DNA of 64,000 bases from Vibrio gigantis (GTDB lineage Bacteria; Pseudomonadota; Gammaproteobacteria; Enterobacterales; Vibrionaceae), in NCBI RefSeq assembly GCF_024347515.1, contig NZ_AP025492.1:186001-250000 (forward strand), given 5' to 3'. Positions 16,647-24,520 of this stretch are shown piece by piece. Each line of letters opens with the position of its first letter. Within the stretch, counting starts at the first letter, position 1. Position numbers and translations under genes: made by a program. The notes beneath the pieces were generated by a model that was given only the letters and a program-made list of their open reading frames with translations, was not told the DNA's origin and searched no databases.

Positions 16647-19114
16647 AGAATGAAAGCCTAACGAGCGTATTGGATGCCCGCCCTTTCGAGTTATCTGAAG
16701 CTCAAAAGCAACCCCTATTTAAACAGAACTTGCTTGAAGAGCTAGTGCATCACTATAACAGCAATGAGATGTACCGTAAGTTTTGTGTGAAAAATGGGTT
16801 CAACCCAATACAGTTCAGTGGAAGCTTGGAAGACATACCGGCGATCCCTGTACATATTTTTAAAGCTCTTGGTCATAAATTAGCGTCGGTTAGTGAAACG
16901 GCTATCAAGACTAAGCTTCAATCTTCGGCGACAAGTGGGGTACCAAGTACCGTTCTTCTTGATAAGGTTACGGCTCGTCGTCAAACCAGAGCAATGGCTC
17001 GCGTGATGCAAGAGGTTTTAGGACCGAAAAGGCGCCCGTTTTGTATCATGGATATCGATCCAACGAGCCCAAATGCAAGCAACTTAGGCGCTCGTATTGC
17101 AGCCGTTAAAGGCTATTTGAACTTTGCGTCATCTTCTTATTACTTTATTGATGCCTCTAGCCCTTCTGCTCCCTTAGAGTTTTTAGAACAGCAGTTTGTT
17201 GAGCATTTAAATGGGTTAGACAGTGAAGAGCCGCTTGTCATTTTCGGTTTTACTTTCGTTCTGTACCATACGGTTTTCAAGAGCCTGAAAGAAAAAGGGG
17301 TGTCCTTTAAACTTCCGGCTGGCTCTCAAGTTATCCATATCGGTGGTTGGAAGAAACTCGAATCAGAGAAGGTTGATAAGAAAACATTCAACCAAGACAT
17401 CGCTCACGTGTTGGGTATCTCCCCCGATAATGTTATTGATATTTACGGTTTTACCGAGCAAATGGGGTTGAACTACCCAGACTGTAAAGCGGGCTGGAAG
17501 CATGTACATGCTTACTCTGACGTAATTATTCGAGATGAAGCTGATCTATCACCTTGTCCGAATGGTGTGGTGGGCTTATTGGAGTTTGTTAGCCCACTGC
17601 AGCACTCTTACCCAGGTAACGTTGTTTTGACCGATGATCTTGGTGTTGTCGAAGATTCTGTGTGTGAGTGTGGGCGGGTTGGAAAGCGCTTCAAAGTGAT
17701 TGGTCGAGCTAAGAAAGCTGAAGTTCGTGGCTGTGGTGATGTCATGTCTGAAAAAGTCACCAAAAAGCCAACGTCGAAGCAATCTGCAGAACAAGCTGAA
17801 CATATGGTGGTGTATCACGCTCCGGTGGATTTGAATGAATCTGACTCACCTTCTGAGCAGTTGAATGCGATTCTGGCACACCTTAAGTTGAAGCAACAAT
17901 GGTTAGCGAAACAGCCTGCTGAAGCGATACTCGGTCTTTTCGATACCGCGCGTAAAACTTGGGCTGAAAACCCAGAGTTAGACCCTTATCGTCATACTGG
18001 GCTTAACTTCTTGGCGGATTGGTGTGAGCCTAATCGCTTACGTAGTTTGCTTGATTCTGCGCTGCACGGGCAACGAGGCTTTCTCGACAACTTTATGCCT
18101 CGCAAAGACATCAGCCACAGTTCGCTTAAAGCGATGCCTAGAGGAGTCGTATCTCACTGGCTATCTGGTAACGTGCCACTGCTTGGTATGTTTGCGTTGG
18201 TTCAGAGTATATTGAGTAAAAATGCGAATATCCTTAAGGTATCGGTAGATGAGTCTCAAGCGCTTCCTGTGTTGCTAAGTACCTTTAAAGGCATTAGTTA
18301 CACCACACCTGGAGGGTATACCATTTATGGTGATGACTTATTAGAAACACTGGCTGTTGTATACTTTGACCGTCATCAAACAAAGATAGCAGAACGTTTT
18401 TCTGCGAATGCCGATGTGCGTATTGCTTGGGGTGGTCGAGAGGCAATAGAAGCGGTAAGTGCTTTACCGAAAAAATATAACAGTCAAGATATCCTTTTTG
18501 GGCCTAAGTTGTCGATGATGGTGATTGGTAATGACGCCTTAGACTCCGAAAAGGCCATTCGAAAACTGATACGTCGAGCAGCAACGGATTCAAGTGTATT
18601 TGACCAGTTTGCTTGTGCTTCGCCTCACACTATCTTTGTTGAAAAGGGCGGTGACATAACGCCGAAAGAATTCGCTGAAAAGCTAGCTGCAGCAATGGAT
18701 AAGGCTCTTGTGCGCTTACCGACTCAAGTGCCAGACATTGGACAGGCAAACAAGATACGTTCAAAAATTGCGGAGTATGGCTTCATTGGTGAATCTTGGA
18801 ATGACCGTCATTTACGCTGGACGGTATTGTTCGATGAAGGCACTGATTTGGTTGAACCAACCTATCAACGCGTGATTACCGTTAAAGCCGTAGATAATGT
18901 CTTTGACGTTATTGGTAGCGTGCATGAGGATATTCAAACGGTTGGTTTAGCAATGCATGGTGAGAAGAAGCTCCAGTTTGCTAATGAGATTTTAATGCAA
19001 GGCGCGATGAGATGCCCTGATGTTGGGTACATGACGCACTTTGATTCCCCATGGGATGGATTATTTGCGTTAGATCGCCTCGTTCGCTGGGTATCACTTG
19101 GTGGTCCAATTTAA
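16637..19114 (+). CDS. LuxE-LuxC fusion: acyl-protein synthetase plus acyl reductase
   Basis: 825 aa. Residues 1 to about 375 resemble LuxE (acyl-protein synthetase): SSATSGVPS loop, IYGFTEQMG, VIGRAKKAEVRGC, with Cys366 at the position where LuxE carries its acyl group. Residues about 405-825 resemble LuxC (acyl-CoA reductase): HWLSGNVPLLGMFALVQS, and QFACASPH with Cys660 as the expected active-site thiol. In bioluminescent bacteria these are two proteins of the fatty acid reductase complex. No luxA, luxB or luxD is present, so this is not a light operon. Both active cysteines are kept, so it should activate a free acid, move it to the LuxC domain and release an aldehyde. A Lys/Ser/Gln-rich linker lies near 375-395. 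Confidence 0.85.
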   Translation: MSIKNESLTSVLDARPFELSEAQKQPLFKQNLLEELVHHYNSNEMYRKFCVKNGFNPIQFSGSLEDIPAIPVHIFKALGHKLASVSETAIKTKLQSSATSGVPSTVLLDKVTARRQTRAMARVMQEVLGPKRRPFCIMDIDPTSPNASNLGARIAAVKGYLNFASSSYYFIDASSPSAPLEFLEQQFVEHLNGLDSEEPLVIFGFTFVLYHTVFKSLKEKGVSFKLPAGSQVIHIGGWKKLESEKVDKKTFNQDIAHVLGISPDNVIDIYGFTEQMGLNYPDCKAGWKHVHAYSDVIIRDEADLSPCPNGVVGLLEFVSPLQHSYPGNVVLTDDLGVVEDSVCECGRVGKRFKVIGRAKKAEVRGCGDVMSEKVTKKPTSKQSAEQAEHMVVYHAPVDLNESDSPSEQLNAILAHLKLKQQWLAKQPAEAILGLFDTARKTWAENPELDPYRHTGLNFLADWCEPNRLRSLLDSALHGQRGFLDNFMPRKDISHSSLKAMPRGVVSHWLSGNVPLLGMFALVQSILSKNANILKVSVDESQALPVLLSTFKGISYTTPGGYTIYGDDLLETLAVVYFDRHQTKIAERFSANADVRIAWGGREAIEAVSALPKKYNSQDILFGPKLSMMVIGNDALDSEKAIRKLIRRAATDSSVFDQFACASPHTIFVEKGGDITPKEFAEKLAAAMDKALVRLPTQVPDIGQANKIRSKIAEYGFIGESWNDRHLRWTVLFDEGTDLVEPTYQRVITVKAVDNVFDVIGSVHEDIQTVGLAMHGEKKLQFANEILMQGAMRCPDVGYMTHFDSPWDGLFALDRLVRWVSLGGPI

Positions 19115-19118
19115 TCAA

Positions 19119-19150
19119 AACGAAAGCACTTTAAGTGCTTTCGTTGTTTT
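19119..19150 (+). terminator. Intrinsic terminator or attenuator after luxE-luxC
   Basis: Perfect 13-bp inverted repeat (19119-19131 and 19133-19145) followed by GTTTT. It sits 5 bp past the stop codon and immediately before the ribosome site (GGAAG, 19151-19155) of the next gene on the same strand. Read-through must occur, or the next gene has its own promoter. Confidence 0.7.
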
Positions 19151-19161
19151 GGAAGTTTGAA

Positions 19162-20202
19162 ATGGCTAGATTTACATTTGAAGTTTGTAAGCAAGATCAG
19201 GTTACTGATCTGGTTAAGTATATTGATGAGCATTGGGCTAAGAACCACATCCTCGTAACCTCTCGAGAGTTGCTAGATTGGCAGCATAAAAATCTCGATA
19301 CGGGCGACTACAATTTTGTTATGGCTAGACATAACAAAAGCGGTGAGATATGTGGTGTGCTCGGCTTTATCCCAACGTCTCACTTTTCGGCTGAGCTCGA
19401 ATCAGAGAAAGAAGTTTGGTTAGCGATCTGGAAAGTCAACGAAGGACCGAAATACATCGGTTTAGGTTTAGGGCTTCTTAACTTTTTGAAGCGCGAGTTC
19501 TCGATTAAGAATATTTGTTCTATTGGTATTAGTCAGATTGTTTTCCCTATGTATGAAACACTCGGTTTCGCCGTGGGGAAAATGAACCAACTAGCTCTAT
19601 TGAATAATACCCTTTCTGATTACCGTATAGCTAAGGTTCCAGAGACGTTTACCTCCTCTATAGGTCAGACAAATGACCAGTATAAAGTGGTAGATATTGC
19701 GAAAGAGCAAGTGGCTTCTGCATTGTCAGACAGTGACTTATATACAAATAAAACACAGAAAGACGGACAATATTTTACTACTCGTTTCTTGGAGCACCCT
19801 AAGTTCGAATACCGTTTTCTCGGGGTTTACAAAAAAGACACATTAGAGAGTTTTCTTGTTGTTCGTGTGGTTACTCAGAGTGAATCTAGTGCTATGCGGG
19901 TCGTGGATATTCAAGGCGACCTGTCTTCAATTAGCCGAGTTACGGCTCATTTGCACGAGTTGCTTGTTGCGGAAGGGCATGAGTATTTAGATATCATGCA
20001 ATATGGTATGGACGAAGAAAGCCTTGTCGATGCTGGTTTCTTGCAAGTTGATACGGATGGGGAATTAATTATTCCTGATTACTTCCAACCGTTTGTGCAA
20101 AAAAATATTCCTATTTATTTCGCGCGCCAAAGCCAGGAAAGCGAGCCGTCGTTCGTATTATTCAAAGGCGATGCGGATCAAGACCGACCAAATATAATGT
20201 AG
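19162..20202 (+). CDS. GNAT-like acyltransferase
   Basis: 346 aa from ATG 19162, chosen because GGAAG stands 6 bases upstream; the in-frame GTG at 19135 lies inside the terminator hairpin. The N-terminal half has a GNAT-type layout (VMARHNKSGEICGVLGFIP, then YIGLGLGLLNFLKREF at the acyl-CoA-binding turn). A second, weaker half (residues about 180-330) may be a duplicated GNAT fold, as in FemAB-like enzymes. It lies 10 bp before the deacetylase gene. In context it is the best candidate for moving the ACP- or CoA-borne acyl group to an amino sugar. Confidence 0.6.
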   Translation: MARFTFEVCKQDQVTDLVKYIDEHWAKNHILVTSRELLDWQHKNLDTGDYNFVMARHNKSGEICGVLGFIPTSHFSAELESEKEVWLAIWKVNEGPKYIGLGLGLLNFLKREFSIKNICSIGISQIVFPMYETLGFAVGKMNQLALLNNTLSDYRIAKVPETFTSSIGQTNDQYKVVDIAKEQVASALSDSDLYTNKTQKDGQYFTTRFLEHPKFEYRFLGVYKKDTLESFLVVRVVTQSESSAMRVVDIQGDLSSISRVTAHLHELLVAEGHEYLDIMQYGMDEESLVDAGFLQVDTDGELIIPDYFQPFVQKNIPIYFARQSQESEPSFVLFKGDADQDRPNIM

Positions 20203-20211
20203 AGGAGCAAC

Positions 20212-21186
20212 ATGTCTCAGCCATTAACCGTTGTTATGTACCACTATGTTCGTCGAATCGCGGAGTCGCGGTACCCAGAAATTAAAGGCTTAGAACTTGA
20301 ACTCTTTGTTGAACAACTCGAGTTCTTTGCTAAACATTATAATGTTGTAACGATGGAGCAAGTGTTAGCCGCCAAATACCGTAATCAAGCTTTACCAGAA
20401 AGAGCTTTGTTGCTTACTTTTGATGATGCTTATGCCGAGCACTTTACTCACGTATATCCTATTTTGAAGAAAATGGGTATGCAGGGCTCTTTTTATGTGC
20501 CAGCAAAAACAGTGCTTGAGCACAAAGTGCTAGATGTGAACAAAATTCACTTCATCTTAGCGTCTACCTCCGATATTCAACAGCTTGTTGGCTCTCTTAA
20601 GATAGAAGTTGAGCGCTATACAAGCGATTATGATCTAAAGTCATTCGACGAGTACTACGCGGAGTTTGCGGTTGCGAATCGCTTTGATTGCAAAGATGTG
20701 ATTTTTGTGAAGAGAATGCTTCAGCACGCATTGCCTGAAGAACTCAGAAATATTATTTCTGATAAGCTTTTTGCTCAATATATGGGTATGGATGAAGCTG
20801 CGTTTTGTCGAGAGTTGTACATGGATAAGTACCAACTTGAGCAGTTAGTTCGAGACGGAATGCACGTTGGTTGTCACGGTTATGATCATTATTGGTGGAA
20901 TAAGCTTGATGAAAAATCCTTAGAGATTGAACTAACCCGCTCTAAAGAATTTTTAGCCTCGCTTGGTTGTGACATGCAAAATTGGACAGCCTGTTATCCT
21001 TACGGTTCTTCTAGTGAAGAGGTTGTGGTCGAGCTAGAAAAGCAAGGATGTAAAGTCGCATTTACCACCGAAGTACGGGTTGCTGATTTAGCGTTGGATG
21101 GCCCACTCTTGTTGCCTCGCCTAGATACCAATGACTTACCTAAAGATAACAAAGCCAGTGTAAATCATTGGTATGAGAGTGCTTAG
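20212..21186 (+). CDS. Polysaccharide deacetylase (NodB domain)
   Basis: 324 aa, carbohydrate esterase 4 family. The first metal motif is LLTFDDAYAEHF (about residues 65-76), the second HGYDHYWW (His-x3-His, about 220-227), with YPYGSSSEE as motif 3 (about 264-272). No signal peptide, so it acts in the cytoplasm. An insert of about 90 residues separates motifs 1 and 2. It is expected to remove an N-acetyl group from a sugar, perhaps to free an amine for the neighbouring GNAT-like enzyme. Last plus-strand gene before the convergent core operon. Confidence 0.8.
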   Translation: MSQPLTVVMYHYVRRIAESRYPEIKGLELELFVEQLEFFAKHYNVVTMEQVLAAKYRNQALPERALLLTFDDAYAEHFTHVYPILKKMGMQGSFYVPAKTVLEHKVLDVNKIHFILASTSDIQQLVGSLKIEVERYTSDYDLKSFDEYYAEFAVANRFDCKDVIFVKRMLQHALPEELRNIISDKLFAQYMGMDEAAFCRELYMDKYQLEQLVRDGMHVGCHGYDHYWWNKLDEKSLEIELTRSKEFLASLGCDMQNWTACYPYGSSSEEVVVELEKQGCKVAFTTEVRVADLALDGPLLLPRLDTNDLPKDNKASVNHWYESA

Positions 21187-21195
21187 TAAAATATG

Positions 21196-21229
21196 CGCGC
21201 TTAAATACTAAAGTTTCGAGCGCGTTTTT
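21196..21229 (+). terminator. Intrinsic terminator of the plus-strand operon
   Basis: CGCGCT (21196-21201) pairs with AGCGCG (21219-21224), followed by five T. It lies just after the deacetylase stop and overlaps the last codons of the convergent GT52-like gene. Confidence 0.6.
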
Positions 21230-22184
21230 CAAAATGATTAACAAGGAAAGTCGCCATATCGTTGCCTATATGAGAGTCATAGGTGTGCGCATCGATAGGT
21301 ACTTCTTTGTAAAGCAGAGACAGTGTGTATAAAGCCGTAGACGTTACCCCGGTAATTGAAGATATCTTGATGCCTTTATTTGCTAACTCAAGCTCAATAG
21401 GTGACTCACTTTTATGATAAGTGAGATTAGGCAATGCTTTAACGGCAGTAGTCACTTCTTCAGACTCGGTTCTGTGTGGAAAGTAGATCACAGGGGCATT
21501 TTTTTTTGCAATGACTTGTTCTAGTTTGGAAATATAAGCATCAACACTTGGTTGGTTCTTATCTCCAATAGATCCCTCACCAATAAATGCAACGGGTGCT
21601 GAAGGGTCGTTGCAGTTTGAAGCTCCAATACTTTTTCTGATCGAGTCGAGCGTGTTGAGCTTTAGAGGACACACTGGGTTTTCTATATCGAAAATAGAGA
21701 ACATTTCGAAATTCTCAGCATAAGGTATTGTGCCAATCTTTTTACATCCCTGTAATTGGATCAACAGGTCTTGTAGAAAGCGAGTTCGACTAAATGATTT
21801 TTTGTCTTTGATGTATTTGAAGTATTCGTATAAGTTGCCCATTCCATCGTCAATGAATACTAGCTTTTTGGCAGGCAGGTTTCTTTGGAACATACGAGTG
21901 CGCCAAGATGTATATTCAGAGAAAAAGAAATGCTCAATTGACTCGCCATTTGCTAACTTTTTGACTTCTTTTAGAACACGCGGAATAACAAAAGTACGGT
22001 TTGAGCGACCAACTTCAATAATATGGTCCCATTTACTTTTATCATAAAGTTGGGCGAGGTGTTGTTTACCTTTCTCTGTGTTTTGCTGAACTAAAACTAG
22101 GAGATTGTTTTTGGTTTGATAGGCATCTCTGGCTTCATTTGCGCAGATGTATTGAAATGGGGATGTTACGAGAAATACGTTCAT
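21201..22184 (-). CDS. GT52-like sialyl/nonulosonyl-transferase candidate
   Basis: 327 aa. Opens MNVFLVTSPFQYICANEA, the usual start of bacterial GT52 enzymes. It carries a (D/E)(D/E)G motif as D112-D113-G114, an HP-like motif in IYFPHRTE (His237), and a serine/threonine motif SSITGVTST (about 275-283). Bacterial sialyltransferases use these three motifs to bind CMP-sugar donors. The HP motif reads HR here, so the match is imperfect. It sits head-to-tail with the LPS-core genes (16 bp from waaA) and back-to-back with a CMP-legionaminic acid operon. It is a good candidate for the enzyme that adds a nonulosonic acid to the LPS core. Confidence 0.65.
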   Translation of the reverse strand: MNVFLVTSPFQYICANEARDAYQTKNNLLVLVQQNTEKGKQHLAQLYDKSKWDHIIEVGRSNRTFVIPRVLKEVKKLANGESIEHFFFSEYTSWRTRMFQRNLPAKKLVFIDDGMGNLYEYFKYIKDKKSFSRTRFLQDLLIQLQGCKKIGTIPYAENFEMFSIFDIENPVCPLKLNTLDSIRKSIGASNCNDPSAPVAFIGEGSIGDKNQPSVDAYISKLEQVIAKKNAPVIYFPHRTESEEVTTAVKALPNLTYHKSESPIELELANKGIKISSITGVTSTALYTLSLLYKEVPIDAHTYDSHIGNDMATFLVNHFEKRARNFSI

Positions 22185-22199
22185 AAAAGACCTTGTTCA

Positions 22200-23468
22200 T
22201 TAACCTAATTCAGCATACTGAATTGAACGCTCCAAAGAGCCTTTGTTTCTTTTAAAGACAGAGTGGGCTTGGTTAGCCATGTTGGTGGCGCTATGCTTAT
22301 CTTCGAGTAACTGGATCACTTTAGAGTCTAAGCTATGACCTTCACAAATCATTATGCCATCTGTTGATAATAGCCTTTCAGTGATCTCTTTGAAGTTGAA
22401 GTAACTTGGTCCAGATATGGTCGGGATTCCTAAAGCCGCTGGCTCGAGTACATTGTGACCACCAACCTTATCACCAATTAAGCTGCCTCCCATAAAACAG
22501 ATATCTGCAGCACCAATTAGAATCAGCATCTCTCCCATTGTATCACCTACATAAACTTGCGACTTTGCACAAGATTGCATGTCAGCGTTCGTTCTACGAG
22601 TGGTTGTAAAACCTGAGGATTGACATAACTGGACAACGCTATCAAATCGCTCTGGATGGCGCGGGACTATAATGAGTAAAGCATCCGGATAGATTTCCAA
22701 TACGTTTTTATGTGCATTGAGTATCTGCTCGTCTTCACCTTTATGGGTGCTAGCGGCGATCCATATTGGACGGTGCTCCCCAAGCTCTGACCTTAGTGCC
22801 TTTGCTTTCTCTTTTACGGTGTCGGCAATCTGTATATCGAATTTGATGGAGCCAGTAATGGCGAGTTTACTCTTTGCAACACCAAGTGATTCAAAGTGGT
22901 CCGCGTCAGACTGACTTTGGCACAAAATCTTAGCTAGATAAGGTTCTATAATATTGAAAACTGGCTGAAATTTTGCGTAGTTATTTCGAGACTTTTCAGA
23001 TAACCGTGCGTTTACAACTGTTATTGGTACACCAAACTTAGAAACTTGATGAAGCGTGTTCGGCCATAACTCCGTTTCAATGATCAGCATCTTCTTCGGC
23101 TGTATCGCTTTAAGAAAACCTTTTACAGCGAAACCGAAATCAATAGGCATGTACCTGTGCTCAACTAAACTACCAAGCTTCTCAATCTGCTCAGCACCAG
23201 TACTGGTGGTTGTAGTGATAATGATAGACTGCTTTGGATTTTGCTTTTTGATCTCTTTAATAAGAGGTGTAGCTGCGATACTTTCACCAACAGATACTGC
23301 ATGAATCCAAATAGGCCGCTGCTTTGATATTAGTTTAGGTGTTATGCCAAAGTGCTCTTTCCAGCGCTTGCCAAACTTGGGTTTGTTTGGCTTACTTTTG
23401 TATAAGCCAAATAGAAGCAGAGGCGAAACAAGTGCAAGGATCAGCGTGTAGAAAAACCGAATTAACAT
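22200..23468 (-). CDS. waaA: Kdo transferase WaaA (KdtA)
   Basis: 422 aa, usual length. An N-terminal membrane anchor (IRFFYTLILALVSPLLLFGL) is followed by HAVSVGESIAATPLIKEI, which contains the catalytic glutamate, and the GT30 donor lobe with HNVLEPAALGIPTISGP near residue 345-361. It transfers Kdo from CMP-Kdo to lipid IVA at the cytoplasmic face of the inner membrane, an essential step of LPS synthesis. It overlaps waaF by 7 bases in one minus-strand operon with the lipid A acyltransferase. Vibrio often uses a single Kdo phosphorylated by KdkA; that kinase gene is not in this window. Confidence 0.93.
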   Translation of the reverse strand: MLIRFFYTLILALVSPLLLFGLYKSKPNKPKFGKRWKEHFGITPKLISKQRPIWIHAVSVGESIAATPLIKEIKKQNPKQSIIITTTTSTGAEQIEKLGSLVEHRYMPIDFGFAVKGFLKAIQPKKMLIIETELWPNTLHQVSKFGVPITVVNARLSEKSRNNYAKFQPVFNIIEPYLAKILCQSQSDADHFESLGVAKSKLAITGSIKFDIQIADTVKEKAKALRSELGEHRPIWIAASTHKGEDEQILNAHKNVLEIYPDALLIIVPRHPERFDSVVQLCQSSGFTTTRRTNADMQSCAKSQVYVGDTMGEMLILIGAADICFMGGSLIGDKVGGHNVLEPAALGIPTISGPSYFNFKEITERLLSTDGIMICEGHSLDSKVIQLLEDKHSATNMANQAHSVFKRNKGSLERSIQYAELG

Positions 23469-24520
23469 GCGCTTACCGAAATGGCTTCTAACTTATGGAT
23501 ACTATTGATGACTTGTTTCGGTGATAGCTCCGTCAGACATTTTAAGTGCTTGAATTCACATTCACGCTGGAAACAAGGACGGCAATCAATGTCGGTATGC
23601 ACAATTTCGACTCTCTCAGCTAGTGGCGGTGTGTATTTCGGCGAAGTTGAGCCGTAAACAGCAACAACGTTACAACCCACAGCAGCGGCAACGTGCATCA
23701 AGCCAGAATCGTTTGCAACCACAGTTTGACAAGCGCCCAGTAGGTCCACAGCTTCAATCAAGCTAGTTTGACCTGCTAGGACATGAATTTGTGATTGAAG
23801 TTCATCAGGAACAAGAGCCTTAATGTTGTTACACGTTTCCAAATCTTTTTGAGAGCCAAACAACCAAACTTGCTTACCTGCTCTACTCATCGATGTTGCG
23901 ACTTCTGCATAATGCGTTTCAGGCCACTTTTTAGCAGGTCCAAATTCGGCTCCAGGACAAAGGCCAGTAATTGCATCATCCAGAGTAAGCTGAAACTTTT
24001 CCGCGGTAGCTAACTGTTGGTCTTTGAAAATAGTTAGAGCTGGTCTCGGTAATTGCTCTAATCCACCCAGAGAACTCGCGTCAATCATTTCTGCTTTAGG
24101 ATGGGCGAGGGCGACATAGCGCTCAACCATGTATTGGAATGATTTTTTATTTGGGCGTAGGTCATTCAACAGACCGTATCGCATCTCACCTTTCCAGCCT
24201 GTGCGTTTTGGAATGCCCGCAAACCACGGAATCAATGCTGATTTAGCCGAGTTAGGGCAAATGAAAGCTTGATCATATTGAGCTTCACGCAGTGTTTTAC
24301 CGATTGCTCGACGACCGAGCAAGTTAAATTCACCATGACCAATCGGCATATCAATCGCTTGGTTGACTTCTGGCATGCGCTCGAGAATCGGTTTACACCA
24401 ACCCGGTGCAATCACATCGATGAGCGCCTCAGGGTGTTGTTGTTTCAAGGTGATATACAGTGATTGTGACATCACCATGTCGCCCACCCAAGATGGACCA
24501 ATGACTAATATTTTTTTCAT
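23462..24520 (-). CDS. waaF: ADP-heptose:LPS heptosyltransferase II WaaF
   Basis: 352 aa, GT9 family. It starts MKKILVIGPSWVGDMVMSQSL and has the GLCPGAEFGPAKKWPETHYAEV block, then NDSGLMHVAAAVGCNVVAVYG and the C-terminal WaaF-type cysteine segment CRPCFQRECEFKHLKCL. It adds the second L,D-heptose to the inner core in the cytoplasm. The neighbouring waaA and hldD supply the Kdo acceptor and the ADP-heptose donor. Overlaps of 7 bp and 4 bp on its two sides show a single operon. WaaC is not in this window. Confidence 0.92.
   Translation of the reverse strand: MKKILVIGPSWVGDMVMSQSLYITLKQQHPEALIDVIAPGWCKPILERMPEVNQAIDMPIGHGEFNLLGRRAIGKTLREAQYDQAFICPNSAKSALIPWFAGIPKRTGWKGEMRYGLLNDLRPNKKSFQYMVERYVALAHPKAEMIDASSLGGLEQLPRPALTIFKDQQLATAEKFQLTLDDAITGLCPGAEFGPAKKWPETHYAEVATSMSRAGKQVWLFGSQKDLETCNNIKALVPDELQSQIHVLAGQTSLIEAVDLLGACQTVVANDSGLMHVAAAVGCNVVAVYGSTSPKYTPPLAERVEIVHTDIDCRPCFQRECEFKHLKCLTELSPKQVINSIHKLEAISVSAC

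Noticed and set aside
13854..19114. Bioluminescence (lux) operon because of LuxE and LuxC domains
   Set aside because: No luxA, luxB or luxD, and the two domains are fused and embedded in a glycan cluster.
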